Below are positions 20,498 to 30,433 of a DNA stretch of 64,000 nucleotides, in pieces. Source of the stretch: Sipunculus nudus. Lineage: Eukaryota > Annelida > Sipuncula > Golfingiida > Sipunculidae. The notes under the pieces are model-generated. The model worked only from the letters and a program-made list of their open reading frames with translations, ran no database searches and was not told the origin of the DNA. The stretch lies in contig JAPPUL010000089.1 in assembly GCA_026874595.1 (NCBI GenBank), forward strand, positions 496,001-560,000, given 5' to 3'. Numbering within the stretch: the first letter of the stretch is position 1; every line of letters starts with the position of its first letter. The position numbers were made by a program, and so were the translations under genes.

Positions 20498-20974
20498 TTA
20501 TATACTAATTTTAAAGGTTGCCTCTACTTCAACTGCTGCTCCCAAAGGCAATGATGAACACCCAACAGCTGCACGAGCATGGACTCCCAAGTCTCCAAAA
20601 ACAGCTGTCATTAATTCAGATGCACCATTTATTATTTGAGGATGCTCTTTAAAATCTTTATGTGAACTCACAAAACCACCAATACGTACACAGCGTTCAA
20701 CGCGTTCAAGGTCTCCGTTACAAGCGGCATTAAGTTGAGATAATATATTAATTGCACAAATGTATGCAGCCTTAATACCATCTTCAAGTGATACATTTTT
20801 TCCAAGCTGTCCTGAATACTTAAGCTCACCTGCCACCATCGGAAGCTGGCCTGATATAACTACCAACCCATCAACTATTTGATATGGTTGATAACTAGCA
20901 ATACTTTGTGGTGGGAACCCAAGTATAATTCCTAGCTCTTCCAAACGCTGTTTAATATTATTTTTATTTGTCAT
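20498..20974 (-). CDS. RidA family protein (YjgF/UK114), imine/enamine deaminase-like
   Basis: 158-residue member of the larger RidA subgroup (COG0251-like). It ends with the conserved G-V-H-A-R-A-A-V-G-C-SSLPLGAAVEVEA, which contains the catalytic arginine. RidA proteins hydrolyse reactive 2-aminoacrylate-type intermediates made by PLP enzymes. First gene of the minus-strand amino-acid importer cluster, consistent with protection during amino acid use. No signal peptide. Confidence 0.85.
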   Translation of the reverse strand: MTNKNNIKQRLEELGIILGFPPQSIASYQPYQIVDGLVVISGQLPMVAGELKYSGQLGKNVSLEDGIKAAYICAINILSQLNAACNGDLERVERCVRIGGFVSSHKDFKEHPQIINGASELMTAVFGDLGVHARAAVGCSSLPLGAAVEVEATFKISI

Positions 20975-21162
20975 CCGCTATTATAAGGTATATTGCAAAT
21001 TATCTATTCTCAACCAGCTTCTTTAAGCTACTCAATTTTAATTTTTGTTTCAAGTAATTCCATATTTTTTTCAGTTATTTCTCATAAATACACTCGCAAA
21101 TAACTTTTTTTTAATCAAAAGACACAACTGTCTACGACAACTCAAATTAGATTGACAGCCTT

Positions 21163-21320
21163 ATTTCATAAAATAATATTCAGCAATCTTTTCATCTAAT
21201 CCTTGATAGTAATATCGTTTAGTAAATTTAATGATAATCTCATTATTCCCAACCTCAGAAGGTATTTTGTAATCTAAATATTTATGAGGATGAATGTGAT
21301 TATAGAAAAACTAAGCTCTT
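21163..21320 (-). mobile_element. IS3/IS481-type transposase C-terminal remnant
   Basis: One minus-strand frame reads FYNHIHPHKYLDYKIPSEV, followed by KRYYYQGLDEKIAEYYFMK and a stop. The Y-N-x-x-R/H-P-H-x-x-L-x-Y-x-T/I-P motif is the usual end of rve-type transposases. No N-terminal part or terminal repeats are visible. Confidence 0.6.
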
Positions 21321-21397
21321 GCAAAGCAAAATTCAATACTGTTTTTGATGTTAAACTAGATTAACGAAACTTCTTTCGTTTGCTAATCTATAGCCAT

Positions 21398-21453
21398 GAC
21401 ATTAAAAAGTATGTTTATAGAAGGGTCATTAGACTGCCTGGCTCGTGTCATCC
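21398..21453 (-). pseudogene. Fragment of a second HEPN (Apea-like) gene
   Basis: 50 of 56 bases match 31681-31736, inside the HEPN gene of the defence island. The minus strand encodes FLGMTRARQSNDPSINILFN, the counterpart of L-D-W-M-T-Q-A-R-Q-S-N-D-A-S-I-K-I-L-F-N in the intact protein. Flanks have no clear similarity, so this is a small scrap of a former paralogue. The 93-codon plus-strand ORF across it is a shadow. Confidence 0.7.
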
Positions 21454-21671
21454 CAAGAAACGCGACACTTTCATTTTGGGCTTCTTTAATGATGTTGATG
21501 TGATCCATATAGCGTTTTCTGATTACCACACGAGCATACTAAGCGAGGAAAGTGACTCTAATAAACTTTATGATCTGAGGTCCGATCTGAATAGTTATCA
21601 GGTTTATTCTTCTTATCAGTTTGAATTATCAGTTCGAACTTTTGGTGGAACTCTATTTTAATGGTTAGAAA

Positions 21672-21925
21672 CGGGAAACTCTAAACTCGGTTCTGGATGC
21701 CTGTGTTGCAGTATATAGCAGCGACTCGATGAAGACGGGCAGGTAGATTTCAAAGGAAAGCTAAAGCATAGAATATACGGTTTTCTTACTTCAATTTTGC
21801 CTATACATCAATGCTGAGTGGGCGAAGCTGTTGATATTCCTGAATTTCCTTATTCCGAAACTGCCCACACTTAAAGAAGAGGAGTGCTACAAAAGGAGGA
21901 TCTGAAGCAATTTCTTTTTTAATTA
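21672..21925 (+). pseudogene. Type I restriction HsdR C-terminal remnant
   Basis: Frames shift twice. Pieces are RLDEDGQVDFKGKLK, YGFLTSILP, then YINAEWAKLLIFLNFLIPKL and P-T-L-K-E-E-E. This matches, from memory, the conserved C-terminal helix region of one HsdR subgroup. The intact HsdR at 38.1-41.2 kb lacks this stretch and belongs to another subgroup, so this is not a recent copy of it. Confidence 0.55.
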
Positions 21926-22308
21926 AGTAATGACCACTCACCAGCTTTCAACATGATGCTACTAAGTCTATTTCCCTTTATTATAAACATTAATTGGGCT
22001 TTTGAGCATTTCACAACTATCTCAACATAGACTTTTCTATTTCGTTTTAGTAAACCAAATACCTATGTTTTAGCAGCTGTTCCAAGTTCACACTACCTCT
22101 TACTCTTCTTGCTCCAAAATAACTTTCATAGCATCCAAACTTACCACTGCGTTTTTTTAATTCTCAAGTAAATTATTAACACGTATAACCTTAATTTATG
22201 GAATATATTTTGTGAACGCTTGTAATATCGATTTTTTAGTTTATTAATAATACTTTAGAGTATAGCAAAATAGCCTAAGTAAACCCTTTTTTAATGCTTA
22301 AGAGATTT
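21926..22308. other. AT-rich intergenic region, nothing recognised
   Basis: About 380 bases with many stops on both strands between the HsdR remnant and the TRAP permease 3' end. No hairpin or ORF stood out. Confidence 0.5.
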
Positions 22309-23610
22309 TTACATACTATTGGGAAGATATAAAACTATTATTGGAAAGACAGTTATAATAAATAAAAACAAAAGCATTATTAGGAAAAAAGGTATTGTTG
22401 CTTTTGCAATGTAAAATATATTGTTCTCAGTTAAAGATTGTATTACGAATAGATTAAAACCTACCGGTGGGGTGATTTGAGCAATTTCTACGACCACTAC
22501 TAAAAATATTCCAAACCAAATTGGATCAATTCCAACAACTGCAATCATCGGCATAATAATTGAAGTTGTTAAAACCACTATAGAAATTCCATCTAGAAAA
22601 AGTCCTAACATAATAAAAAATAATGTTAATGCAAATAATAATTGATATTTTGATAAATTTAATTCTCCTATCCATTCAGCCAAAGAGCTTGGTAGTCCTG
22701 TGAAACCCATGGCTACAGTAAGAAAAGAAGCTCCTGTAAGTATAAATGCTATCATGCATGATGTTTTGGTTGCTGCCATAAGCCCTTCTTTGAAAATACT
22801 CCAATTCAAGGACTTATTTCTCCAAGATAGCAAAAGAGAAAAAATTATCCCAAGCGAAGCCGCATCTGTAGGTGAGGCTATCCCTAAATAAATAGAACCT
22901 ACTACTACAACGATTAGTAAAAACACAGGTATTAGCTTGCTGGATAGTTTAATTTTTTGGATAAAAGAATTTTTGTTATCCATATCTTCTTTAGGTATCT
23001 TATCCTTTTTCCTTAAAGACCAAAATATGACATACCCTACAAAACAAAATGATAAGAGTATACCTGGAAATATTCCTGCAACAAATAATCTTGCAATTGA
23101 TTGTTCAGTTGCTGCACCATAAACAATTAAAACTATTGAAGGAGGGATTAATAAACCTAAAGTTGCTGATGATGCTAAGGTTCCAATCATTAATTCTTTA
23201 GGATATCCTCTTTTAGAAAGTTCATTTAAAGATACTTTGCCGATAGTTGCAGCAGTAGCGGCGGAGGAACCAGATACTGCTGCGAACAAACCACTGCCAA
23301 AAATATTTACATGTAATAATTTCCCTGGAAGATATTTAATCCAAGGCGAGAGCCCTGTGAATATATCATCAGTTATGTTTGAACGAAAAAGAATTTCACC
23401 CATCCAAATAAAAAGAGGAAGTGCAGCAAGTGCCCAGGAATTACTATTTCCCCAAATGCTTGTTGCTAATATTTGACCAACCGATACATCTGTAAAGAAA
23501 ACGATAGCAGCAATACCTACACCAACTAAAGAAAATGCAACCCATAAACCAATAGACAATAGTGCAAATAAAACTATTATCAGAATTAGAGATAGAAATA
23601 TAACAGACAT
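22309..23610 (-). CDS. dctM: TRAP transporter large permease DctM
   Basis: 433-residue inner-membrane protein with about twelve hydrophobic segments. Family motifs include SGSSAATAATIGKVS near residue 115, GLLIPPSIVLIVYG near 153, and the late QITPPVGFNLFVIQ near 390. It is the substrate channel of a sodium- or proton-coupled TRAP importer with DctQ and DctP, which precede it on the same strand (12-base gap to dctQ). Length is typical and no lesion is visible. Confidence 0.95.
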   Translation of the reverse strand: MSVIFLSLILIIVLFALLSIGLWVAFSLVGVGIAAIVFFTDVSVGQILATSIWGNSNSWALAALPLFIWMGEILFRSNITDDIFTGLSPWIKYLPGKLLHVNIFGSGLFAAVSGSSAATAATIGKVSLNELSKRGYPKELMIGTLASSATLGLLIPPSIVLIVYGAATEQSIARLFVAGIFPGILLSFCFVGYVIFWSLRKKDKIPKEDMDNKNSFIQKIKLSSKLIPVFLLIVVVVGSIYLGIASPTDAASLGIIFSLLLSWRNKSLNWSIFKEGLMAATKTSCMIAFILTGASFLTVAMGFTGLPSSLAEWIGELNLSKYQLLFALTLFFIMLGLFLDGISIVVLTTSIIMPMIAVVGIDPIWFGIFLVVVVEIAQITPPVGFNLFVIQSLTENNIFYIAKATIPFFLIMLLFLFIITVFPIIVLYLPNSM

Positions 23611-23621
23611 ATTCGGTTACG

Positions 23622-24167
23622 TTAATTTAATGATTTTATTCTATATAGAGCAATTGATAAATTATCTAGTAAAGCAATAGCTAATATTATTAGTCCAACT
23701 AATAATGGAGTTTGAGGTATCCATAAAGGTATTGAAATTATTCCAGTTGTCTTATCTCCAAATTCAATTGTTTCAATTATTAATTCTATCATATAAAAAG
23801 ATGCATAACAAGTTATAAGGGTAGCTATAAATAAAGATGCAATTTCAAAAAATTTCTGCTGGCTTTCAGTCAACCAATTTATTACTATACTCACTTTTAT
23901 ATGGCCATTATTCTTTAAGGTATAGGCCAAAGATAAAAAGGAAGCTGCTGCAAATAAAAACCCTGTAAAATCTGAATAAGAAGGTATATTTAAATCTAGA
24001 ATTAAATCATCTAGAATTAGTAAAGATAGCTTATCAATAAACACAAATAACACTTGTAAAAATACTATGATTACAATCATGACTATGCATGTAGCAGCCA
24101 ATACTCCGCTACTTAAATATAAAAGATTAAGAACTTTTCTTATCATAAGATCTTTACAAGCATTCAA
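23622..24167 (-). CDS. dctQ: TRAP transporter small permease DctQ
   Basis: 181-residue protein with four hydrophobic helices in the DctQ pattern (LAYTLKNNGHIKVSIVINWL between helices 2 and 3; E-x-x-D-K-T-T-G in the third loop). It should form a complex with DctM. It lies between dctP and dctM with short gaps, as in standard dctPQM operons. Confidence 0.9.
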   Translation of the reverse strand: MNACKDLMIRKVLNLLYLSSGVLAATCIVMIVIIVFLQVLFVFIDKLSLLILDDLILDLNIPSYSDFTGFLFAAASFLSLAYTLKNNGHIKVSIVINWLTESQQKFFEIASLFIATLITCYASFYMIELIIETIEFGDKTTGIISIPLWIPQTPLLVGLIILAIALLDNLSIALYRIKSLN

Positions 24168-24184
24168 ATTAGTTTAAAGCAAAC

Positions 24185-25159
24185 TTAACTGTTCAAGTAC
24201 TTTTCTAACATTCTTTTACCATCTTCACTAGCATTTTTTTTCCAATCTTCAATCATTTTTTGACCAATCGATTGTAATTGTAATTTTAATTTATCACTTG
24301 GCATAGCAACTTTAATGCCTTTGTTTTTTAATTGTCGGGTCTTTTGAGAAGTTTCCTTCTTACTCATTGTCCAACCTCTTTGTTCTGCTTTTTTAGCTGC
24401 TTGGATTATTTTCTGTTGCTCATTTGCACTTAATCTTTCGAAAGCTTTTCTATTGATTACAACTATATTTTTGGGAATCCACGCTTGGATATCAGTATAG
24501 TGTGATAAGTAATCCCATACTTTTGAATTCACGCCAGTTGATGGAGAAGTAATCATAGCCTCCACTCTGCCAGTGCTAAAAGCCTGAGGTATATCTGGTA
24601 CTTCGACCTGAGTAGCAACAGCCCCAACCAAACTTGCGAATTTTGCTAAACTAGAATTATAACTTCTAAATTTAAGTTTGGACAAATCCCTAATATCATT
24701 AATTTTTTTCTTTGTATACAAACCTTGGGGTGGCCAAGGTACTGCGTACAAAACTTTCATATTTTGTTTTGCAAGTAACTTCTCAACATAAAATTTTTGT
24801 ATATCCCAAAGTTTTTTAGCTTCTTCGTAATTAGTAACTAAAAATGGTATTGAGTCAAGTCCAAAAATATTATTGTCATTATTTAGCAGTGAAAGGAAGA
24901 ACTCACCAGATTGCACTTGATTACTTCTAACAGCCCTTGCAATTTCAGGATGTTTAAAAAGTGAGGCAGCTGAATGTACTTTTATTTTAATTTTGTTGTT
25001 AGTAAGATTTTTGACATCAGTTACAAACTGATGAATATTTTTAGTATGAAATGTAACATCAGGATATGGAGTAGCCATATTCCAAGAGATTGCAAAACTT
25101 AGTTTACTAAAAACCAAACAAAATGAAATTACCAAGATCTTTATTAAATAACTTTTCAT
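24185..25159 (-). CDS. dctP: TRAP transporter periplasmic binding protein DctP
   Basis: 324-residue binding protein. The ATG at 25157-25159 is preferred because GGAGG lies 8 bases upstream; an upstream in-frame ATG would overlap that site. Signal peptide MKSYLIKILVISFCLVF with likely cleavage after S-F-A. The DctP-family core includes KLKFRSYNSSLAKFASLVGA, with the ligand arginine near residue 165, and VEAMITSPSTGVNSKVWDYL. The fold binds carboxylates. Divergent from a regulator and a hydantoinase/oxoprolinase, so the ligand could be a cyclic amide or pyroglutamate-like acid (inference). Confidence 0.93.
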   Translation of the reverse strand: MKSYLIKILVISFCLVFSKLSFAISWNMATPYPDVTFHTKNIHQFVTDVKNLTNNKIKIKVHSAASLFKHPEIARAVRSNQVQSGEFFLSLLNNDNNIFGLDSIPFLVTNYEEAKKLWDIQKFYVEKLLAKQNMKVLYAVPWPPQGLYTKKKINDIRDLSKLKFRSYNSSLAKFASLVGAVATQVEVPDIPQAFSTGRVEAMITSPSTGVNSKVWDYLSHYTDIQAWIPKNIVVINRKAFERLSANEQQKIIQAAKKAEQRGWTMSKKETSQKTRQLKNKGIKVAMPSDKLKLQLQSIGQKMIEDWKKNASEDGKRMLEKYLNS

Positions 25160-25424
25160 GATCATAACCTCCAAATGAATTAATAAAATAAAAAAGTAAG
25201 TAAATAATTAAAGATTAACTATATACTAAATCTACTCTTTAATTATGACAATTATAACAATTTTTGTTTAAAAAAAAGTTATTTTTTACAATTTATTAAT
25301 AAATTAGCAAAAAATTAGCAAAATCTTGTTAAGATTATAATAATATTATTAATATAATATGCTCAAGGTTCTATCCTAGTTAAACATAGAACAATCTATG
25401 TTTAACTACTTAATATGGCTTGGG

Positions 25425-25560
25425 AAAAATAAGTATTATAAGCGTTCAAGAATTAGTGAAGCAAAATTTGGAGAAGGGGGGAGAAGGGGAAATAATCAGG
25501 TATTTTTCTTTAGATTTGACAGCTATTCAAATAGCTCAATATAAATCTTTTCAGTATCAG
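25425..25560 (+). mobile_element. IS1595-like transposase N-terminal remnant
   Basis: Plus strand reads NKYYKRSRISEAKF, a frame change in a G-rich stretch near 25475-25490, then I-I-R-Y-F-S-L-D-L-T-A-I-Q-I-A-Q. This resembles the leading segment of ISXO2/IS1595 transposases (recognition helix region). Nothing downstream matches, so it is a short fragment. Confidence 0.5.
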
Positions 25561-25898
25561 CTTAGTCCTGTTTTAGCTGGTAAAAGCTTTTTTTAATTAC
25601 TAAAGTGCTATTTGAAAATGTAGCAGTATACTGCTACAAAATGTTCTATTAGTTTATTTAGCTTATATTGAACTTTTATTTTTAATCTACTCATTCTCTC
25701 AACTCATTCTCTCAAACATAGTAGCTAACGTTAGTATAAAATAATCTCTTGTTATTATTACTTTTCATAGCATTATTTTATTATAATTCTAGACTAGAGC
25801 TTTAATAATATAGGCTTTGGTATATTATTAAGTTATTATTCAAAATTGTCTGAATATTTTTTTAAATGTTATAATGAGTTTATTTACATCAATTTTTA
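25561..25898. other. AT-rich regulatory gap between IS remnant and regulator gene
   Basis: No ORF or repeat of note in about 340 bases. It should contain the promoter for the winged-helix regulator at 25899, but no -35/-10 pair is clear enough to place. Confidence 0.4.
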
Positions 25899-26450
25899 AT
25901 GAAGAAAAATTACCCTACAAAACATAATAAAAAAGATATTGATAAGATTCCAATAGTTTCTTCCTCTCATTTAGCAGGAACAGATGATTGGGAAACAAGT
26001 GAATTAGAATACTCAATAATAGTTGCTTATAATGCTTTTTCGAGGTGGGTATCATATGCTTTACGTGCAGCTGAACCTGAATTAAATTCTTTTAGTCCTA
26101 TTACTATACTCATTTTACATAACGTTAATCATAGAAAAAAGCCAAAGAAAATATCAGATATTGCTTTCACTTTAAACATTGAAGATATTCATATAGTCAA
26201 TTATGCTATAAAAAAATTACTTGCAAACAAGCTTATTACAAGCAAAAAAGAAGGTAAAGAAATTTTTTATAGTTCGACGGAAAAAGGTCAAAATATTTGT
26301 AAAAAGTATGCCAATATTAGAGAAAATTGTCTTTTAAGAACGATTGATTCGTTAGATTTGAATTATGAATATATTAGAGATGTTGCTGATATTCTAAGAA
26401 CTATGTCAGGAATTTATGATCAGGCATCTAGATCTGCATCTTCGCTATAA
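25899..26450 (+). CDS. Winged-helix (MarR-like) transcriptional regulator
   Basis: 183-residue cytoplasmic DNA-binding protein. The core FSPITILILHNVNHRKKPKK then ISDIAFTLNIEDIHIVNYAI, followed by a wing (KKEGKEIFYSSTEKG), matches a subgroup of MarR-like regulators found beside aromatic- or amide-degradation genes. Ends SGIYDQASRSASSL, also family-typical. It sits between the minus-strand TRAP genes and the plus-strand HyuAB gene, so it may control both. No lesion. Confidence 0.8.
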   Translation: MKKNYPTKHNKKDIDKIPIVSSSHLAGTDDWETSELEYSIIVAYNAFSRWVSYALRAAEPELNSFSPITILILHNVNHRKKPKKISDIAFTLNIEDIHIVNYAIKKLLANKLITSKKEGKEIFYSSTEKGQNICKKYANIRENCLLRTIDSLDLNYEYIRDVADILRTMSGIYDQASRSASSL

Positions 26451-26779
26451 TTGATTTAATTCATAAATGCTTTGTAAATCGTGCTTATTTTTATATTATC
26501 TATCTTAAATAATGAATTATTTGTAGTTAAAATTTTAGTATTTTCTATACAATTTAAAACCTCCCTAACTAAGGTTACTTCATTTTAAAATATTATCACT
26601 CTAATTATATTAGTTAGAAAAAATATCATATATGCATTTATTTTATTTATAAATTATATATATTTTATAAGCAAAGTGAATACATAATTAGAAACAAATA
26701 AGTTATTTAGAATTTTTAGTATACTTATGCTCGATTAGCGTTTTTATATTTGATTTAGGTAAGGGAGTATAATTTAATA
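26451..26779. other. AT-rich intergenic region upstream of the hydantoinase/oxoprolinase gene
   Basis: About 330 bases, extremely AT-rich, without ORFs. A GGGAG ribosome-site candidate lies at 26763-26767, 13 bases before the ATG. Promoter elements are presumably here but cannot be separated from the AT background. Confidence 0.4.
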
Positions 26780-29700
26780 ATGTCATCAAAAAAAAATAAG
26801 CTATGGGACTTTTGGGTAGATATAGGAGGAACATTTACAGATGTAATTGCTTGTGAGCCTCAAGGGAATGTATACTCTACAAAAATACTATCTGTAAACC
26901 CTCAGAAATACAAGGATTCTGCTGTACAAGGAATTAAAGAGATATTAAAAGTAAATACAAATGACAATATTCCAGAATATCTAATAAATAATATAAGGGT
27001 AGGAACAACGGTTGCAACTAATGCTTTATTAGAAAAGAAAGGGGAGGATGTATTATTTATTACTACAAAAGGATTCAAAGATATTCAAAGTATTGGATAT
27101 CAAGTAAGGCCGAAGTTATTTGATTTGAATATTAATTTGCCTACTCCTTTGTATAAGGAAGTATTAGAAGTTGATGAAAGAGTCTCTTCAACAGGCGAAG
27201 TATTAGTCGCTCTAGATAAAAATCACATTAAAACAACCTTGAAAAAATATTTTAAAAAAGGATATAGAACTCTTGCAGTTTGTCTAATGCATGCCTTTAA
27301 TTATAATGAGCATGAAAAAATAATCGGGATATTAGCTAGAGAAATTGGTTTTTCCCATATTTCTTTAAGTCATGAAGTAAGTCCGGTGCAACGAATTATT
27401 TCTAGAGGCTATACGACAGTCTTGGATGCTTATCTTTCCCCAGTTTTAAGAGCATATGTAAATCAAATTGATAGTGCTCTTGGAACTAAAAATAAAGGTT
27501 ATAAAAATTTATTGTTTATGAAATCAGATGGTGGTTTATGTGAGGCAAATTTTTTTCAGGGTAAAGATGCTATTCTTTCCGGGCCAGCAGGTGGTGTTGT
27601 TGGTATGGTAAAAACTGCCCAAAACTATGGATTTGACAAAATAATCGGATTTGATATGGGAGGCACTTCAACAGATGTGTGTCATTATGCAGGAGAATAT
27701 GAAAGAATATATAACTATAAAATTTTTGATACTGAGTTAAGCATTCCGATGATGAATGTGCATACAATTGCTGCAGGGGGTGGTTCGTTATTAAAATATA
27801 AAAACGATAGAATGCAAGTTGGACCAGAAAGTGCCGGTTCAATTCCGGGACCTGCTTGCTATGGTAAGGGAGGTGAACTGACTATAACCGATTGTAACTT
27901 ATTGCTTGGCAAGATACAAACTCATAAATTTCCTAAAATCTTTGGCCCTGATGCAAATCAACCATTAGATTTATCTATTACTAGAAAAAAATTTAATGTA
28001 CTTGCAAAACAAATTCCCTCATTCAAAAATAAAAAAAATAGATTAGAGCAAATAGCAGAAGGATTTTTAAAAATAGCTGTAGAAAACATGGCTAATTCAA
28101 TAAAAAAAATTACTATCCAAAGAGGTTATAATGTTGAAAATTATGTTATTAACTGTTATGGTGGAGCAGGAGGGCAGCATGTTTGTCAGGTTGCTGATGT
28201 ACTTGGCATTAAGAAAGTTTTTATACATCAATATGCAGGTGTATTGTCTGCTCTTGGCATCGGATTAGCTAATTTAAATGCAACTAAACAGCATCAATTT
28301 TCAAAACCAATTAATAAGCATAAAGAAGCTTTGAAGGTATTAAAGAAAATCAATACAGAAGCTGTAGATGAGTTATTAGAACAAGGAAGTAATAAAAACC
28401 AAATTAATATAATTAATAAAGCTCATATTCGGACAGTTGGATCAGATAAAAGTTTAATTATCAAATTTGATGATAATGTTGAAAATATGATACAAAAGTT
28501 TAATGAAAAACATAAAAAGAGATTCGGTTTTATACCCAAATATGATAATTTAATTATTGATATGCTAACAACAGAAGCAATAGCATTTAATGACGAAATA
28601 GCATTTAATAATAGCTCTTCTCGAACAACTGCTCGTACAGATAACATTAAAATTAAAAGCTATGAATATGTAAAAATGTTCACTATGGGTTTTTGGCATG
28701 AAGTTAAATTAGTGAATAGAAATGATATGGTTATTGGTGAAACAATTATAGGTCCTGCCATAATAGTGGAAAAAACTGGCACCAATATTATAGAGCCAAG
28801 CTGGCAAGCAAAGATAATATCAACATCGGCAATCCTATTAACTAAAGTTGGTTGTGCAAATGATGATTTGTCTTTTTCTAAAGAGGAAGACCCTATTATG
28901 CTTGAAATTTTCAATAATTTATTTATGACAATTGCTGAGGAAATGGGTGATACATTATCAAAAACTGCAAGTTCTGTAAATATGAAAGAACGTCTTGATT
29001 TTTCATGTGCATTATTTGATGCAAAAGGAAATTTAGTAGCAAATGCTCCCCATGTCCCAGTACATTTGGGTTCTATGAGCGATAGTATAAAAAACATGCT
29101 TGAAATTAATAAAAATAAAATGCGCCCTGGTGATGTTTTAATGACTAACAATCCTTTTAATGGAGGGACTCATTTACCTGATATTACAGTAATAACACCA
29201 GTTTTCAACGATGAAGGTAATAAGATTATTTATATTTTAGCATCTAGAGGCCATCATGCAGATATTGGAGGTATAACTCCAGGTTCATGTCCTCCTGATA
29301 GCCAAAAAATCTATGAAGAGGGGGTAGTGATAGACAATTTTCTTCTTGTAGATAAAGGACAATTTAGAGAAAAAGAATTGCGTATACTCTTATCTTCTGG
29401 GGAATATCCATGCAGGAATGTTAATCAAAATGTAGCGGATCTATTAGCCCAAATTGCAGCTAATGAGACCGGAATAAGAAGAATGCAAAAAGCAGAGGGA
29501 AAATATTCCTATGAAGTAATTAATAAGTACATGCAATATATTCAAGATAATGCAGAAAAAAGTGTTCGAGAAGCTATTGCACATTTAGATAATTGTTCTT
29601 TTAAATGCGACCATAAATACGACTTAGATAACGGAGATAGCATAGTATTAAATATTACAGTTGATACAAAAACAAAAAATGCCACTTTAGATTTTAGTGG

Positions 29701-30433
29701 GACATCAAAACAAAACAAGTTTAACTACAATGCTCCTTTATCAATTTGTAAAGCAGCTACTATGTATGTTTTCAGAACATTGATAAAATCTGATATTCCT
29801 CTTAATGAAGGTTTTCTAAAACCTATTAAAATCATAGCTCCAAAGGGTACAATAATTAATCCAAGTTATCCAGCAGCAGTTATTGCAGGAAATACTGAAA
29901 TTAGTCAAGCTATAACAAATGCTTTATTTAGAGCCCTGGGAATTGTTGCATGTTCACAGGGGACAATGAACAATTTTGCCTATGGAAATGAAAATTTCCA
30001 GAATTATGAAACTATATGTGGTGGTACTGGAGCAGGGAATGGATTTAATGGTACTACTGTACATAGTCATATGACAAATACTAAAATGCTTGACCCAGAA
30101 ATTTTAGAATTAAGATATCCCGTTAGGGTTGAAGAAATATCAATAAGAAAAGGCTCTGGTGGTAAAGGTAAATGGAATGGGGGTGATGGGCTTATTCGCA
30201 AGATACATTTTCTTGAAAAGATGACTGTTACAATTCTTTCATCGAGTCGTAAAATAGCGCCATATGGCCTTTGTGGTGGAGAAGCAGGAGCCGTGGGAAT
30301 AGATTTTATTCAAAAAAAAGATGGCTCTATAATTAAACTTAAAGGGAATGATAAAAATATACTTATGCCAGGAGATAGCTTTATTATACATACTCCAGGT
30401 GGTGGTGGATATGGGCAAAACCATGAAATTTAA
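26780..30433 (+). CDS. Fused hydantoinase/5-oxoprolinase (HyuA-HyuB in one chain)
   Basis: 1217-residue cytoplasmic enzyme. Residues 1 to about 690 are the HyuA part: DIGGTFTDV near 12, GTTVATNALLE near 76 and FDMGGTSTDV near 290, the ATP-binding actin-like fold motifs. Residues about 700-1217 are the HyuB part: MKERLDFSCALFDAKGNLV, then HVPVHLGSM, then NNPFNGGTHLPDI and RGHHADIGG with metal-type histidines; it ends in a G-rich PGGGGYG. Fusion in this order matches eukaryotic-type 5-oxoprolinase; many bacteria keep two genes. Reaction would be ATP-dependent opening of 5-oxoproline, hydantoin or N-methylhydantoin; the exact substrate is not readable. Intact despite many nearby pseudogenes. Confidence 0.93.
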   Translation: MSSKKNKLWDFWVDIGGTFTDVIACEPQGNVYSTKILSVNPQKYKDSAVQGIKEILKVNTNDNIPEYLINNIRVGTTVATNALLEKKGEDVLFITTKGFKDIQSIGYQVRPKLFDLNINLPTPLYKEVLEVDERVSSTGEVLVALDKNHIKTTLKKYFKKGYRTLAVCLMHAFNYNEHEKIIGILAREIGFSHISLSHEVSPVQRIISRGYTTVLDAYLSPVLRAYVNQIDSALGTKNKGYKNLLFMKSDGGLCEANFFQGKDAILSGPAGGVVGMVKTAQNYGFDKIIGFDMGGTSTDVCHYAGEYERIYNYKIFDTELSIPMMNVHTIAAGGGSLLKYKNDRMQVGPESAGSIPGPACYGKGGELTITDCNLLLGKIQTHKFPKIFGPDANQPLDLSITRKKFNVLAKQIPSFKNKKNRLEQIAEGFLKIAVENMANSIKKITIQRGYNVENYVINCYGGAGGQHVCQVADVLGIKKVFIHQYAGVLSALGIGLANLNATKQHQFSKPINKHKEALKVLKKINTEAVDELLEQGSNKNQINIINKAHIRTVGSDKSLIIKFDDNVENMIQKFNEKHKKRFGFIPKYDNLIIDMLTTEAIAFNDEIAFNNSSSRTTARTDNIKIKSYEYVKMFTMGFWHEVKLVNRNDMVIGETIIGPAIIVEKTGTNIIEPSWQAKIISTSAILLTKVGCANDDLSFSKEEDPIMLEIFNNLFMTIAEEMGDTLSKTASSVNMKERLDFSCALFDAKGNLVANAPHVPVHLGSMSDSIKNMLEINKNKMRPGDVLMTNNPFNGGTHLPDITVITPVFNDEGNKIIYILASRGHHADIGGITPGSCPPDSQKIYEEGVVIDNFLLVDKGQFREKELRILLSSGEYPCRNVNQNVADLLAQIAANETGIRRMQKAEGKYSYEVINKYMQYIQDNAEKSVREAIAHLDNCSFKCDHKYDLDNGDSIVLNITVDTKTKNATLDFSGTSKQNKFNYNAPLSICKAATMYVFRTLIKSDIPLNEGFLKPIKIIAPKGTIINPSYPAAVIAGNTEISQAITNALFRALGIVACSQGTMNNFAYGNENFQNYETICGGTGAGNGFNGTTVHSHMTNTKMLDPEILELRYPVRVEEISIRKGSGGKGKWNGGDGLIRKIHFLEKMTVTILSSSRKIAPYGLCGGEAGAVGIDFIQKKDGSIIKLKGNDKNILMPGDSFIIHTPGGGGYGQNHEI

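Noticed and set aside
21380-21661. 93-codon plus-strand ORF as a gene
   Set aside because: Its first part is antisense to the HEPN-like fragment; no family resemblance and no ribosome site.
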